From NCBI RefSeq assembly GCF_000255655.1, contig NZ_JH636434.1, forward strand, positions 2,543,303-2,607,302: a DNA stretch of 64,000 nucleotides, in the 5' to 3' direction. Position 1 is the stretch's first letter. The number at the start of each line of letters is the position of its first letter. This DNA is from Schlesneria paludicola DSM 18645. Its GTDB lineage: Bacteria; Planctomycetota; Planctomycetia; Planctomycetales; Planctomycetaceae. Position numbers and translations under genes: made by a program. Positions 1 through 9,313 of the stretch are shown here, piece after piece. Below the pieces are notes generated by a model. The model searched no databases, was not told the DNA's origin, and was given only the letters and a program-made list of their open reading frames with translations.

Positions 1-589
1 TCGTTTTCCCCATCGAGCGAAGCGCTTTCAGGATATCCATAAGTTCGATTCGTGCCCGGGGATCAAGTCCCGATGCGGGTTCATCGAGCAGCAGTAGATC
101 GGGATCGTTGACGAGAACCCGCGCCAGACTCGTTCGCTGCTGCATGCCACGGGACAGTCCACTGATCAGATCATTTTTCCGGCCGTCCATATCGGTCAGT
201 GCCAGGACTTCATCGATCACGCGGGTTCGCTGCGCGAACGCCAATCCGTAGGCTGCGGCGAAGAAGTCCAGGTACTCGTAGACGGTCATCTGGCGATAGG
301 TGCTGAAGTGATCGGGCATGAAGCCAATCTTGCGACGCACCTGCTTTTGTTCATCGACGACATCGTTGCCGAATACTTTGACCACGCCAAACTGCGGTCG
401 TAGCAACGTACAGATGATCTTTAATGAAGTCGTCTTGCCCGCACCATTCGGCCCCACAAATCCGTGCAGGGATTGGGGCATGACCTTAAAGCTGACGTGA
501 TCCAGTGCCCGACGCCCTTTAAACGAATGGACGACGTCGTCCACTTCAATTACGGGTCGGGTGGTGCTGCCGTTCGTCGAGGTATTCAT
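1..589 (-). CDS. ABC transporter ATP-binding protein (C-terminus cut off by window edge)
   Basis: Cytoplasmic ATPase subunit of an ABC transporter, probably of the ABC-2 exporter type. The reverse-strand translation begins MNTSTNGSTTRP and contains a Walker A motif (GPNGAGKTT), a signature-like segment (LSRGMQQR) and a Walker B with D-loop (LLLLDEPASGLDP), all in the usual order and spacing. About 196 residues are visible; the H-loop and C-terminus lie beyond base 1. The ATG at 587-589 is taken as the start because the protein's first beta strand (PVIEVDDVVHSF) follows shortly after. The gene lies 213 bp downstream of an exported membrane protein on the same strand, a neighbourhood typical of ABC-2 systems, so the two may be co-transcribed. 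The substrate cannot be told from sequence. Confidence 0.93.
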   Translation of the reverse strand, partial: MNTSTNGSTTRPVIEVDDVVHSFKGRRALDHVSFKVMPQSLHGFVGPNGAGKTTSLKIICTLLRPQFGVVKVFGNDVVDEQKQVRRKIGFMPDHFSTYRQMTVYEYLDFFAAAYGLAFAQRTRVIDEVLALTDMDGRKNDLISGLSRGMQQRTSLARVLVNDPDLLLLDEPASGLDPRARIELMDILKALRSMGKT

Positions 590-802
590 CAATGACGTTC
601 CGAGTGGAATAAAGGATTCGAGAGGGAAGTCGTGGATCGATTCTGAAGTTGAGTACGAGCGTCTTGAAAGGATGTGATTCGAGACAGGTGAAACAGGAGC
701 GTTACACCGAGCGTTGTCTTCATCGAACATTGACTGGGGCTTCTCGCGCGGTCGGCTTGACCGATTCCTCGCGGAGCGTTCCTGCGGCAGGGATCACGAC
801 CA

Positions 803-2758
803 TTACTCTGGCACCTTGTCGCCAGGCGATTTGTCGTCCGAGATTTTCGCATCGGCGGGCTTTACGGCATTCGCAGGAAGGGTGATGCAGTACAGCGTCC
901 GGCCTTCCTGTTTTCCCAACAGGTTATTTTGAACGGTCATTTCGACCGGTAGCTTGGCATACAGGAACACGCTGATCAGATTCGCTGGCAAGCGAAATTT
1001 CTCGGCCTCGCGTTCGCGACTGATGTTCTCGCTACGTGACAGCAGAAAGTCGAACATCTCGAGATAACGCCCCGGAGTCGACTTCTCTTGGCTGTATCCG
1101 TTGTTGTACACATTGCCGTACCCGTAACTGTGATTGCGTTTCTCTTGAATCCGCAACACCCCTTCCACCGAGCCCATTTCATTCGCGAGCTGCAGCTTTC
1201 CTTCGTTCCATTTCAACTGGTAGAACTGGTTGTCGATCAGCGCGTATTGCTTCTCGACATCTTTCGCATCCAGTCCCGAAACCGCCAGTTCGAGCTCACT
1301 CAAACGACCGTCGTTTCCCACCAACTTTTCAATGGTTAACTGCGGTCCCGCAAACGGAATCTTCAATCGTGTTGCCAGTTCGCGGTTGGAAAAGGGGGGA
1401 ATGTCGACTTTGAAATTCGCCTCGGCGCCATTGTTGATGATTCCCTTGACCTGCTCGTGTTCATTGCACGTCGAATAGAGCGCACCGGACGCATTGTGGC
1501 GGATGTCATAGTCCGCACCATTCGTCACAAACACGTTGGACCAGGTCGACACATCCATCTGACCGTTCGCCAGCGGCTTCGCGATCGCGACGGTGTGGAT
1601 CGCACTGGCCTCGCCATAGCCTCGGCGTCCGACATACGAGAACAGCAGACTGAAGATCGCCACCGTTCCCAGAAGTCCCGCGTAGACAATCCGGAAATCG
1701 GACCATCGCTTGCCCAGCAGGTAGCATCCGGGAAACACCAAAGCAATATAGGCCCAGAACATCGCGTGCAGCAGGAACCAGTTGTGATCGGGCTTGGTCA
1801 TCTGCTTCAGTTGCGAAAGAAACACTCCCGACTTGAATGGATCGTTCGAATCTGAGTAGCCATAGTTCTGAACCTGACGTACCTGTTCTGATTCGTCATC
1901 GCGATCGATGACATCATCGGATTTTTCGGCGTTCGAGGGCTGAATATTCTTCGGCAAATTCGCGCAGATCTGTCGCAGATCGTCGTCGCTGAACTGCGAA
2001 CGATTCCGCGGCATCTTGATCACCCGCCCTGCTCCGTAGAGCTGATCATCCAACGGCGATTGCAAGACACTCATCGGACCAGTGAATTCCGGAAATTTGC
2101 CTCGCACGTCGTGCAGCAACACGACAGTCCCCCCCAGGTACAGCCAATCCAGAAAGGCCTGACGACGGGCTTCCTCCCAGCGTGGCACATGATCCAGCAC
2201 GACCAGTTGCAGGGCATCCGTCGCCGTGGCAAACGGCGGAAACAAATTGTCGGGCAAATGAAATTTGAGTGCCCCGCCCCTCGCAATCACGCTGTTCGGG
2301 TCATCCAGAATGATCCGCTGATACTTGGCAATTCGCGGTGTCGGCAGATCGAAACTTCCACCGCGATAACTGAGCTGCCAGCTCTCGTTCAGCAAGCCGT
2401 TGAAACTATTGTCACTCGAGATGTACGGATAGAACTGCACCCACTTCGAGGAACTCGGCGAAAGCGTGACCGTTTCCGCAATCGTCGCGTCAACATACCC
2501 GGCCCCCCCCAACGATTTCCGCAGGATGATCTCGCCCGTGAATGTCTGCGGAGTCGGATTGTTGACCAGGACCGACAACATGTTGAAGCGGTGAGGAGCG
2601 ACCTTCCCGTTGAAGCCCCATTTGGGGTCTGAAACGTCAATCGCCTTGGCCGTCGCCCCCTCGATCAGGTGGGCCATCAGGACGATCAACACCGCCGTCA
2701 GAACGGATCGGCTTCGTGAACAACTTCGGCACAACTTCGCGGCTGATCGAACGATCAT
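803..2758 (-). CDS. Exported membrane-anchored protein next to ABC ATPase, function unknown
   Basis: About 651 residues. The N-terminus (MIVRSAAKLCRS...) is basic and followed by a hydrophobic segment (VLTAVLIVLMAHL) ending in an AKA-like cleavage site, so the protein is exported. A long beta-rich extracytoplasmic part follows; a single strong membrane segment (LLHAMFWAYIALVFPGCYLLG) and a second one (YAGLLGTVAIFSLLFSYVG) lie at roughly residues 335-400. The reading frame is open upstream to 2926, but the ATG at 2758 is preceded by AAGGTGG, a good ribosome site, and directly starts the signal peptide. Proteins with this layout are often found beside ABC-2 ATPases and permeases in Planctomycetes; that link is inference from context. 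I do not recognise a catalytic motif. A partner role in export or envelope maintenance is plausible but unproven. Confidence 0.8.
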   Translation of the reverse strand: MIVRSAAKLCRSCSRSRSVLTAVLIVLMAHLIEGATAKAIDVSDPKWGFNGKVAPHRFNMLSVLVNNPTPQTFTGEIILRKSLGGAGYVDATIAETVTLSPSSSKWVQFYPYISSDNSFNGLLNESWQLSYRGGSFDLPTPRIAKYQRIILDDPNSVIARGGALKFHLPDNLFPPFATATDALQLVVLDHVPRWEEARRQAFLDWLYLGGTVVLLHDVRGKFPEFTGPMSVLQSPLDDQLYGAGRVIKMPRNRSQFSDDDLRQICANLPKNIQPSNAEKSDDVIDRDDESEQVRQVQNYGYSDSNDPFKSGVFLSQLKQMTKPDHNWFLLHAMFWAYIALVFPGCYLLGKRWSDFRIVYAGLLGTVAIFSLLFSYVGRRGYGEASAIHTVAIAKPLANGQMDVSTWSNVFVTNGADYDIRHNASGALYSTCNEHEQVKGIINNGAEANFKVDIPPFSNRELATRLKIPFAGPQLTIEKLVGNDGRLSELELAVSGLDAKDVEKQYALIDNQFYQLKWNEGKLQLANEMGSVEGVLRIQEKRNHSYGYGNVYNNGYSQEKSTPGRYLEMFDFLLSRSENISREREAEKFRLPANLISVFLYAKLPVEMTVQNNLLGKQEGRTLYCITLPANAVKPADAKISDDKSPGDKVPE

Positions 2759-3123
2759 CTTCCCACCTTGAACTAGCGCAGTCGAGAACTTCATTCCGTC
2801 AGGCCCCGTGACGCTCGCAGCATCCACTCGCAAACGCACCAAGGCATTCCGTCTGAGACCGTTATAGAATGCCAGAGCGACGAGGAAAATGGAATCGAAG
2901 GTATTCCGAATACGATTTTCGACCAAGCAAGAATCGGAAATCTCGTCTCCAGATTCAACCGACGCCGTCCACAGGAAGGGGCAAATAAGCCTCGCGCGGG
3001 TGAGACTTCGCAGCCTGTTGAAATCGCAGGGACTGCCCCCTGGGCTTCACGGCGTTGTCACGTTCTTGAATCATCGTGGAGCGTGTCCCCGTGATCTCAA
3101 ACAGGCGGCTATCAAACAGGCGG
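2759..3123. other. Intergenic region carrying a REPIN-like repeat
   Basis: A 365-bp gap between two minus-strand genes. It holds the promoter side of the exported protein and, at 3011-3108, a diverged copy of the 100-bp inverted repeat described separately. No coding frame here looks real. Confidence 0.6.
3011..3108. repeat. REPIN-like repeat, 100-bp family, copy 1 (diverged)
   Basis: Begins CAGCCTGTTGAAATCGCAGG and ends GTCCCCGTGATCTCAAACAGG, matching the outer arms of the copies at 56.6 and 62.6 kb. The middle keeps GGCTTCACGGCGTTGTCACG, which corresponds to GGCGTTCACGATGTCATGGC in the best copy. The last 15 bases (AACAGGCGGCTATCA type) are repeated once more directly after the element. 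It is intergenic, like all other copies. Confidence 0.7.
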
Positions 3124-4944
3124 CTAACCGAGCGATGATCGGCCGGGATCATCCAGAGTCTTGGGAAGGCGAACGCGTCCTCCCGCCGAAGGTCGCTCAA
3201 GAACCAGGTCGATTGCTTCAGAAACCGGACGCGGCTTTGTCGGATCGGCCTCTAATGGGACGACGATCCGCAACGGCACAACGATGGTGAAACGGCTCCC
3301 TTTTCCGAATTCGCTTTGCAGGCCGATGCCGCCGCCGAGCAGCTTGGAAAGTTCACGCGTAATCGACAGACCGAGACCTGTCCCTTCAAACTCGCGCGTC
3401 AGTGGATCACGTTCGCCGGCCGTGGTTGATCCTTGTCGAAACTTTTCAAAGATCCGTTCCTGGTCTTCCAGCGGAATTCCAATCCCGGTGTCTTCAACGA
3501 CCAGGACCAGATTGTGCTGCCGCTGCGATGCCCGCACACGAACTCGTCCGCCTTCAGGCGTGAACTTGATCGCATTCGAAAGCAGGTTATTCAAAATCTG
3601 CTGCAGTTTGCCCAAATCTTGAAAAGCGACGGGAACGTCTGGATCGACGTCCCAGCCGAGATCAATATTCTTCCGCTCGGCAAGCGGCATCATGGCGCCA
3701 ACGACTCGTTCGACCAGATCGGTCACGGACATTTCGACAGGTCGCAGCTCCATTTTACCGCTCTCGATCTTTGCCAGATCCAGGACGTCGGTAATCAGAC
3801 TCATTAGGGTTCGACCTGACGAACGAATGTGGGCCACGTACCGTTGCTGTTTCTCCGTCAAATTGCCGGGATTCGTCAGGAGCACGTCGCTGAAACCCAG
3901 GATGGAATTGAGCGGCGTGCGCAACTCATGACTCATCGTTGCCAGGAATTCATTCTTGAGATTGTTCAGTTCAAACAATCGCAAGTTGGCCTGGGCCAGT
4001 TCATCGACGTTTCGCTGGAATCCACGATTCAGCTTCTGCAGGTCTTCTTGCACGGTCGTGAGGTGACGCAACATGCGGTTGAAGGCTTGGCTGAGTTCCT
4101 CAAATTCATCGCCCGTACGAATGTCAGCGCGCTGGTCGAGGTCGCCTCGGGTAATCGAATCGCTCACCTCTTTCAGGTGCAGCACCGGTTTGACGATCAC
4201 GTACCGCACGATCACATAGGTGGCCATCCAGGCCATCGCCGTGGTCAGGATCGCGGTCGCGAGCAAGACGGCGTTATTCCAACTGAGATCACGATTAATT
4301 TTGGCGAGGGGATACGAGATTTTGACAATCCCCAGCACATCGCCGACTTTCACGGCTTCGCCCGCTTCAAGCGCATCGCCTTTATCGGGATCGAACACGT
4401 CTCGATTGTGCTGTCGGTGGCAGACAAGACACGACTCCAATGCCAGAACCTGCGCGTAAAACCGATACTCGGGCGGATCTTTCAGCCGCATCGTCCATTC
4501 GCGTTTGCCCGCTTTGTTGTTCGGGGCCAGGATGCGAATCGCTTCATGGTCTTTTCCATCCGCGGGAAGCTTCGTGTATTCCTGCGGCGAAGTCGGTCTC
4601 TGTACGGGACGGGGAGCGTGATCCTTGGAATCCGGCTTGAGCAATGCCCAGCTTTGATTCTTTTGACTCTCGGGCTTCAAGTCCTTGAGCATCGCGGCGA
4701 ACGACTTCTTGCGGTTCTCGTCAAAATTCCGCAGGAAGTATTCCGAGTGCTTCGCCATAATGGCGTTCGTCATCTGCATCCGCGCGACTTCGTCGTTCTG
4801 ATCGAAGATGATCTGCTGGGTTTGTTTGGAATAAAAGTAAAAGCTGCCCGAGATCAGCAACAGCAACCCGCCGCCGAACAGCAGTCGACACTTTCGTTCC
4901 AGACTGGTTTCACCCAGCAGGCGTTTGAACGTACGGTAGGACAT
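3124..4944 (-). CDS. Membrane sensor histidine kinase with haem-type CxxCH sensor domain (DUF3365-like)
   Basis: A 606-residue sensor kinase. A membrane anchor lies near residues 21-38, followed by an extracytoplasmic domain of the DUF3365/Tll0287 type that carries Cys172-Leu-Val-Cys-His176, a c-type haem attachment motif. A second membrane segment lies at about 225-250, then a HAMP linker (PVLHLKEVSDSITRGDLDQR), a dimerisation/phosphoacceptor domain with SHELRTP (His339) and an ATPase domain with the N box (LNNLLSNAIKFTPEG, about 451-465), DTGIGIP and GTGLGLSITREL. Redox or ligand sensing through the haem is known for related sensors; here it is inferred. No response regulator is encoded nearby. 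The ATG at 4944 is followed by a short basic head. It lies 300 bp downstream of the cyclophilin gene, separated from it by a terminator. Confidence 0.95.
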   Translation of the reverse strand: MSYRTFKRLLGETSLERKCRLLFGGGLLLLISGSFYFYSKQTQQIIFDQNDEVARMQMTNAIMAKHSEYFLRNFDENRKKSFAAMLKDLKPESQKNQSWALLKPDSKDHAPRPVQRPTSPQEYTKLPADGKDHEAIRILAPNNKAGKREWTMRLKDPPEYRFYAQVLALESCLVCHRQHNRDVFDPDKGDALEAGEAVKVGDVLGIVKISYPLAKINRDLSWNNAVLLATAILTTAMAWMATYVIVRYVIVKPVLHLKEVSDSITRGDLDQRADIRTGDEFEELSQAFNRMLRHLTTVQEDLQKLNRGFQRNVDELAQANLRLFELNNLKNEFLATMSHELRTPLNSILGFSDVLLTNPGNLTEKQQRYVAHIRSSGRTLMSLITDVLDLAKIESGKMELRPVEMSVTDLVERVVGAMMPLAERKNIDLGWDVDPDVPVAFQDLGKLQQILNNLLSNAIKFTPEGGRVRVRASQRQHNLVLVVEDTGIGIPLEDQERIFEKFRQGSTTAGERDPLTREFEGTGLGLSITRELSKLLGGGIGLQSEFGKGSRFTIVVPLRIVVPLEADPTKPRPVSEAIDLVLERPSAGGRVRLPKTLDDPGRSSLG

Positions 4945-5155
4945 CGCAGATCCAGATCACGAACGAATCAGGCCATCAAATCGATAGCCACGTGCGAAGA
5001 GTTCAAGCACTGAATCAGAAGGCCGCTGACACTCTGTCAACACCCGCAACTCATGACTCTCATCCCGCATCAGCACGATGCAGCATCGGTGAAAAGGGGA
5101 AATCCCTCAAGGCGGAATCGCCTGTCGTGATTTTTCGCCCACGTCGAAATCGTCC

Positions 5156-5221
5156 AAAAAAAACAAAGCAGGGGCCATGACAGACCGCAGCACAAATCGC
5201 GTTGCAGAGCTGCAGGCCCCT
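5156..5221 (-). terminator. Probable intrinsic terminator of the cyclophilin gene
   Basis: On the minus strand AGGGGCC (5215-5221) pairs with GGCCCCT (5170-5176), with a long interior segment that holds further pairing (GCAGAGCTGC), and is followed by a T-rich run (TTTGTTTTTTTT). It sits 24 bases after the cyclophilin stop codon. Confidence 0.6.
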
Positions 5222-5244
5222 GAATCAACCGAACTTCAATTCAC

Positions 5245-5823
5245 TTACTTCACTTCGCCGCAATCTTCGACGATGACCTTCTTCGAGGTCTTGCCCGATT
5301 GTGATCCGACGGCTTCGATCGCTTTCACGACGTCCATCCCTTCAACGACCGAACCGAAAACGACGTGCTTGCCGTCAAGCCATGGCGTGTCTCCGGTACA
5401 GAGAAAGAACTGCGATCCATTCGTGTTTCGTCCCGCATTCGCCATGCTCAGCGTTCCAGCACCGGCATGCTTCAGCTTGAAGTTTTCATCTTGGAACTTG
5501 GCGCCGTAAATCGACTTTCCGCCACTACCATCTTGATTGGTGAAATCACCGCCCTGGCACATGAAGCCGGGGATGACGCGATGGAATGGCGAACCTTTGT
5601 AGCCGAATCCCTTTTCTCCGGTGCACAGCACTCGAAAGTTCTCAGCCGTCTTGGGCACGACGTCAGAACGCAGTTCCATGACGATTCGGCCGGCTTTTTT
5701 TCCGCCGATGGTGATATCGAAAAAGACCTTGGGCAGATCGGCGGGCTTATCAGCGGCCAAGAGCGCCGGACCGAGGGCAGCAGCAGCCAGAGACGCAGAG
5801 AGAACTTGTCGGCGTGTAAACAT
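5245..5823 (-). CDS. Exported cyclophilin-type peptidyl-prolyl cis-trans isomerase
   Basis: Catalyses cis-trans isomerisation of X-Pro bonds, probably outside the cytoplasmic membrane. The 192-residue product starts [18 protein letters not shown], a signal peptide with a twin-arginine-like pair, cleaved near ALLAAD. The mature part has the cyclophilin hallmarks in order: [16 protein letters not shown] (catalytic Arg), [22 protein letters not shown] and a final EDCGE strand. The frame is open upstream to 5868, but the ATG at 5823 starts the signal peptide directly; no strong ribosome site is seen before it. The [14 protein letters not shown] insertion is typical of the eukaryote-like cyclophilin A type. 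It is followed by its own terminator, so it is probably monocistronic. Confidence 0.94.
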   Translation of the reverse strand: MFTRRQVLSASLAAAALGPALLAADKPADLPKVFFDITIGGKKAGRIVMELRSDVVPKTAENFRVLCTGEKGFGYKGSPFHRVIPGFMCQGGDFTNQDGSGGKSIYGAKFQDENFKLKHAGAGTLSMANAGRNTNGSQFFLCTGDTPWLDGKHVVFGSVVEGMDVVKAIEAVGSQSGKTSKKVIVEDCGEVK

Positions 5824-6083
5824 GGTAGGGGGTCTTCCAAGAGAACATCTAATTCCGCCAGCGTCCATCGCCAGCAGTGTTTTCGACTACCTGGAAGGCT
5901 AGCTGAAAGTGCCAACGCGTGCCATCGCCAGACACCGACATTTGCACGCAGCAGTCCCGTTCTTGACAGGGTTGGAACCGCACAACGCGACTCCAACGGC
6001 TGGATGCCATTTCTGTTTGGACATGCGGTCCCGCTCACGAATCCCATCAGGCAACGATCTCGGATTTCCCGTTGAATTCCGGC

Positions 6084-6216
6084 GTAACCGTTCACAGCCT
6101 GCAGAGACGGGGGCATGCACAATTTTCCGGTTCATTGGAATCCGCAGCGAATCGACCTGAGCAACCTTCCCTTTGTCGCGGGAAAATGAGCCAGTCCCGG
6201 GCCTGTGATCGGTTAC
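6084..6216. repeat. REPIN-like repeat, 130-bp family, copy 1
   Basis: Imperfect inverted repeat with outer ends GTAACCGTTCACAG and CTGTGATCGGTTAC. Inner arms are GGGGGCATGCACAATTTTCC and GGGAAAATGAGCCAGTCCC. It lies in the 514-bp gap between the divergent cyclophilin and thioredoxin-fold genes and occupies about a quarter of it; the rest shows no coding frame. Confidence 0.85.
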
Positions 6217-6337
6217 AATTCCGGCCAGCAAGTTTCAGACAAATTCGCTCAAGTTGATTACGGAGATCGATGTGATCTTTTATAAGTGATCCGTCTGGCA
6301 TCGTCGTCTCGACGAAACACCACCTCAGGAATCGACC

Positions 6338-7609
6338 ATGTTCAAATGGGCTCTGATCTGCGCGGTCCTTTCAACGAGTTCTTTCGAACTTCTCGGAGCG
6401 GAAGAGGTCAAGACGCCCGTAATGTTGGGGCAGCCGGAAGCCGAACTGGCCGCCCTTTGCAAAGAGATGTACTCCGCCTTCGATGCTTACTATGACAGTG
6501 CGGACGAGATCAAGGATGAGGCGAAAAAGAAGACGTACTACAACGATCACGATCCCTCGGCGAAGTATGTCGAGAAACTGGTCGCGTTCGAACGTGCGCA
6601 TCATTCCACCTATGCGGGCTTGATGGCCGTGCGTGCGCTTGTCCGACTGGGGGCGGGTGGTGGAGTGAAGGACAATCCGTGCGATCTCGGACGACGAGAG
6701 GCTTTGCGGAGGCTGCGCGACTACCGCAATGCACCTGAGTTGTTTGAAATCATTCGCAATCTGAGCTCTGGCAATTTTGAGCCAGAAATCGAACGCGCCT
6801 TGCAGGGTCTGATCCGTGCGCCGGACATCACAGAGGACAACAGAGTGCTGGCGAAACTCGCGTTCGCCAACTGGTCCTTCAGGATGCATTCCGCTCGTGT
6901 GTACGTCGAGCGGCGGCTAAAACAACTCGAACAGGGCGACGATCTCCGATATCCAGACGAGAAAACGCATCTTACCGAAGCCCTTGAATCACTGCCGACC
7001 ACCGATAGGAACATCCAACGTGGGCGGGAAGCGACGGCCTTCCTGGAACAGATCGCGACATCGAATTCGAATCTGACACAACCTGGCGTCGTCAATCTCG
7101 ATGAAAACTGGTACCTGATCCGCGTCGACCAGACCAAGACGAACGCGATGCCCTTGGCCAGAGATCTCGCCAGCGGAATCCTGTTCAAAGAAAACCACCT
7201 CCAGATCGGGAAGCCGGCACCTGAACTCAAGCTTCAACTTGTTTCCGGCGAAGACTGGTCATTGGCGGATCAACGCGGCAAAACGGTGATCATTCAGTTT
7301 TCATTCAAAGGGTGTGGCCCATGTGAAGAGATGTACCCCACGCTCAGTTCGCTCGCCGACGAACACAAAGGCAAACTTGTGGTCGTCAGCATCATGGCCG
7401 ATGAAAATCGGGACGAGACAACGAATGCCGTGTCATCCGGAAAACTGACCTGGAAGATTTGTTGGGACGGCGCAAAGGGACCGGTCGCGACACGCTGGGC
7501 GGTGACGTCATTTCCCACGATTTACATCGTCGGCCCGGATGGTCAAATCGCCGACGTCAACTTGCGTGGCAGCCAATTGACCGCCAAGATCGCAGCGCTG
7601 ACGCGGTGA
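6338..7609 (+). CDS. Exported thioredoxin-fold (TlpA/AhpC-TSA-like) protein with helical N-terminal domain
   Basis: A 423-residue protein with an N-terminal signal peptide (MFKWALICAVLSTSSFELLGA). Residues 30-270 are rich in helices and resemble nothing I can name. From residue 290 a redoxin domain begins (GKPAPELKLQLVSGEDWSL), with the redox-active Cys326-Gly-Pro-Cys329 in IQFSFKGCGPCEEMYP and a cis-Pro strand (FPTIYIVGPDGQI). It is probably a membrane-anchored or periplasmic thiol-disulfide oxidoreductase. The start is supported by AGGA eight bases before the ATG. A Tat-type propeller gene begins 40 bp downstream on the same strand, so the two may form an operon. Confidence 0.88.
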   Translation: MFKWALICAVLSTSSFELLGAEEVKTPVMLGQPEAELAALCKEMYSAFDAYYDSADEIKDEAKKKTYYNDHDPSAKYVEKLVAFERAHHSTYAGLMAVRALVRLGAGGGVKDNPCDLGRREALRRLRDYRNAPELFEIIRNLSSGNFEPEIERALQGLIRAPDITEDNRVLAKLAFANWSFRMHSARVYVERRLKQLEQGDDLRYPDEKTHLTEALESLPTTDRNIQRGREATAFLEQIATSNSNLTQPGVVNLDENWYLIRVDQTKTNAMPLARDLASGILFKENHLQIGKPAPELKLQLVSGEDWSLADQRGKTVIIQFSFKGCGPCEEMYPTLSSLADEHKGKLVVVSIMADENRDETTNAVSSGKLTWKICWDGAKGPVATRWAVTSFPTIYIVGPDGQIADVNLRGSQLTAKIAALTR

Positions 7610-7649
7610 AGAATTCAGTTCCTGAATGCCCCCATCCAAAGGCGTCCCA

Positions 7650-9263
7650 ATGCATAACTTCGATTCGTGGACACGTCGAGAACTGCTGGCCGCGGGATTG
7701 GCAGCGTCAATTTTGCCTTGGTGTCGTCAGCCTTCGGTCACTGTGGCCCAGGAAAGAAAGCGCGCGGATGCCGCTGAGCGGAAGACCTTTCTGTTCGTGG
7801 ACTGGTTTCACGTCAAAAAGGGAGATCTGCAGGTCACGCTCGACCCGGCACGAATTTCACCGGAAGGCAAAGCGCTGATCGAGAAATACGATCGCGATTT
7901 CAAGAAAAAATTCGACGTCTCGGGACACGGATACAAACCGGTCGACGTTCCGTTTGGTGTGCGAGTCACTCTGGAACCTGCTCAACGCAGCGAGCCATGG
8001 CTGCGGGCGGACAAGCCATGGGAAAAGAGCGTCACCAGTCCCACCGTTCTATTCGATGAAGGAAAATATCGCTGCTGGTACAGCGCCCTCTTGAATGATG
8101 AAAAGCAAGAGGCCACCGTCGATCAGGGCCGCGTGATGGAACTGAGCGGTAGTGCGCTGGCCTATGCTGAAAGCGAGGATGGCATCCACTGGACCAAACC
8201 CATCCTGAATCGACTGTCGTATCGCTCATCGCGCGAAAACAACCTCGTCAGCCCCTTCAATAATGGCGGCTCGATCTTTCGTGACGATCATGGCCTCGCC
8301 GAAGAACGGTACAAAGGATTTCAATTTGACGAGCTTCCGAAGGACAGCCCGGGCGCTCGGTACGGGTTGTATGGGGTGACATCTCCTGATGGATACACCT
8401 GGACGAAGAATTCCAAACCGCTGATTCGTTACTTCTGCGACACCGTCAACATCGCAGCATGGGACCCGCTGATGTCCAAGTATGTCGGATACTTTCGGCA
8501 TCACCTGAGTGGGCGGACGATCTCGCGTGCTGAAACGGACGATTTTGGGGAATGGCCCGCGCCGCAACCGCTGCTGCATGCCGGTCCACTGGACGGACCG
8601 GCGCAGGACTATTACACGAGTTGCTACACAACTTACCCAGGCGAACCGTCGTTGCGACTGATGTTTCCTGCCATTTATCACCACGACAGCGATTCCGTGG
8701 ACGTACGGCTATCGGTCAGCAGGGATGGCCGCGTGTTTCAGTGGGTTTCATACGATCCGATTCTCAAGCCAGGCAAAGCCGGGTCATGGGACGGAGGATC
8801 GGTTTATGCCCAGCCCAATCTGGTGCAACTTCCTGACGGACGACTCGCCCTGCCGTATGACGCCTACAACACGACTCATAACGAGATCTTCTTTTCGAAC
8901 TTCTATCGCGAATACGATGCCTCAACCGGAATCGCGTGGGCCATCTGGGATGATGCACGACTCGCGGGGATTCAGGCGGATCAACTTGGGCAGTTCACGA
9001 CCACCGCCGCGCTCTTCCTGGGCCAACGAATTCAACTGAATGCACGAGCCTCGCGGGCCGGCAGCGTTGAGGTCGAGCTGCGCGAGCGTGGCAAGGCTGT
9101 CCCAGGTTTTTCGTTCGACGATTTCCAACCGTTGAGCGGCGATCACATCTGGACCGATTGCCAGTGGAAGGGACAAGACAACGTCGGCGGGCTGCGTGGA
9201 AAATACCTGGAACTCGCGATCCGCCTTCGAAGCGCGAAAGTCTTCGCCTATCGATTCGCATAG
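7650..9263 (+). CDS. Secreted (Tat-type) protein with five-bladed-propeller glycosidase-like fold
   Basis: About 537 residues. The N-terminus MHNFDSWTRRELLAAGLAAS carries a twin-arginine signal. The body shows the repeating blade pattern of GH43/GH32-like propellers: SPTVLFDEGKYRCWYSA, YAESEDGIHWTKP, YGVTSPDGYTWTKNSKPL, LSVSRDGRVFQWVSYDPIL and QPNLVQLPDGRLALPY. These D-G-x-x-W strands are seen in many planctomycete proteins annotated as glycosyl hydrolase-like; whether the catalytic acids are kept cannot be judged by eye. The C-terminal 100 residues form a beta-sandwich-like domain. The frame opens at 7626, but the ATG at 7650 is chosen because it begins the Tat signal and has AAAGG upstream. 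Confidence 0.8.
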   Translation: MHNFDSWTRRELLAAGLAASILPWCRQPSVTVAQERKRADAAERKTFLFVDWFHVKKGDLQVTLDPARISPEGKALIEKYDRDFKKKFDVSGHGYKPVDVPFGVRVTLEPAQRSEPWLRADKPWEKSVTSPTVLFDEGKYRCWYSALLNDEKQEATVDQGRVMELSGSALAYAESEDGIHWTKPILNRLSYRSSRENNLVSPFNNGGSIFRDDHGLAEERYKGFQFDELPKDSPGARYGLYGVTSPDGYTWTKNSKPLIRYFCDTVNIAAWDPLMSKYVGYFRHHLSGRTISRAETDDFGEWPAPQPLLHAGPLDGPAQDYYTSCYTTYPGEPSLRLMFPAIYHHDSDSVDVRLSVSRDGRVFQWVSYDPILKPGKAGSWDGGSVYAQPNLVQLPDGRLALPYDAYNTTHNEIFFSNFYREYDASTGIAWAIWDDARLAGIQADQLGQFTTTAALFLGQRIQLNARASRAGSVEVELRERGKAVPGFSFDDFQPLSGDHIWTDCQWKGQDNVGGLRGKYLELAIRLRSAKVFAYRFA

Positions 9264-9313
9264 CCAACCACGCCGACGGACAAACCTCTTGGAGATCGAA
9301 CTCAGTATTCCTT

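Noticed and set aside
3829..5013. Long plus-strand open frame (394 codons) opposite the histidine kinase
   Set aside because: It lies entirely antisense to a well-identified kinase, and its translation is rich in His, Arg and Gln with no family motif. It is a by-product of codon bias in the real gene.
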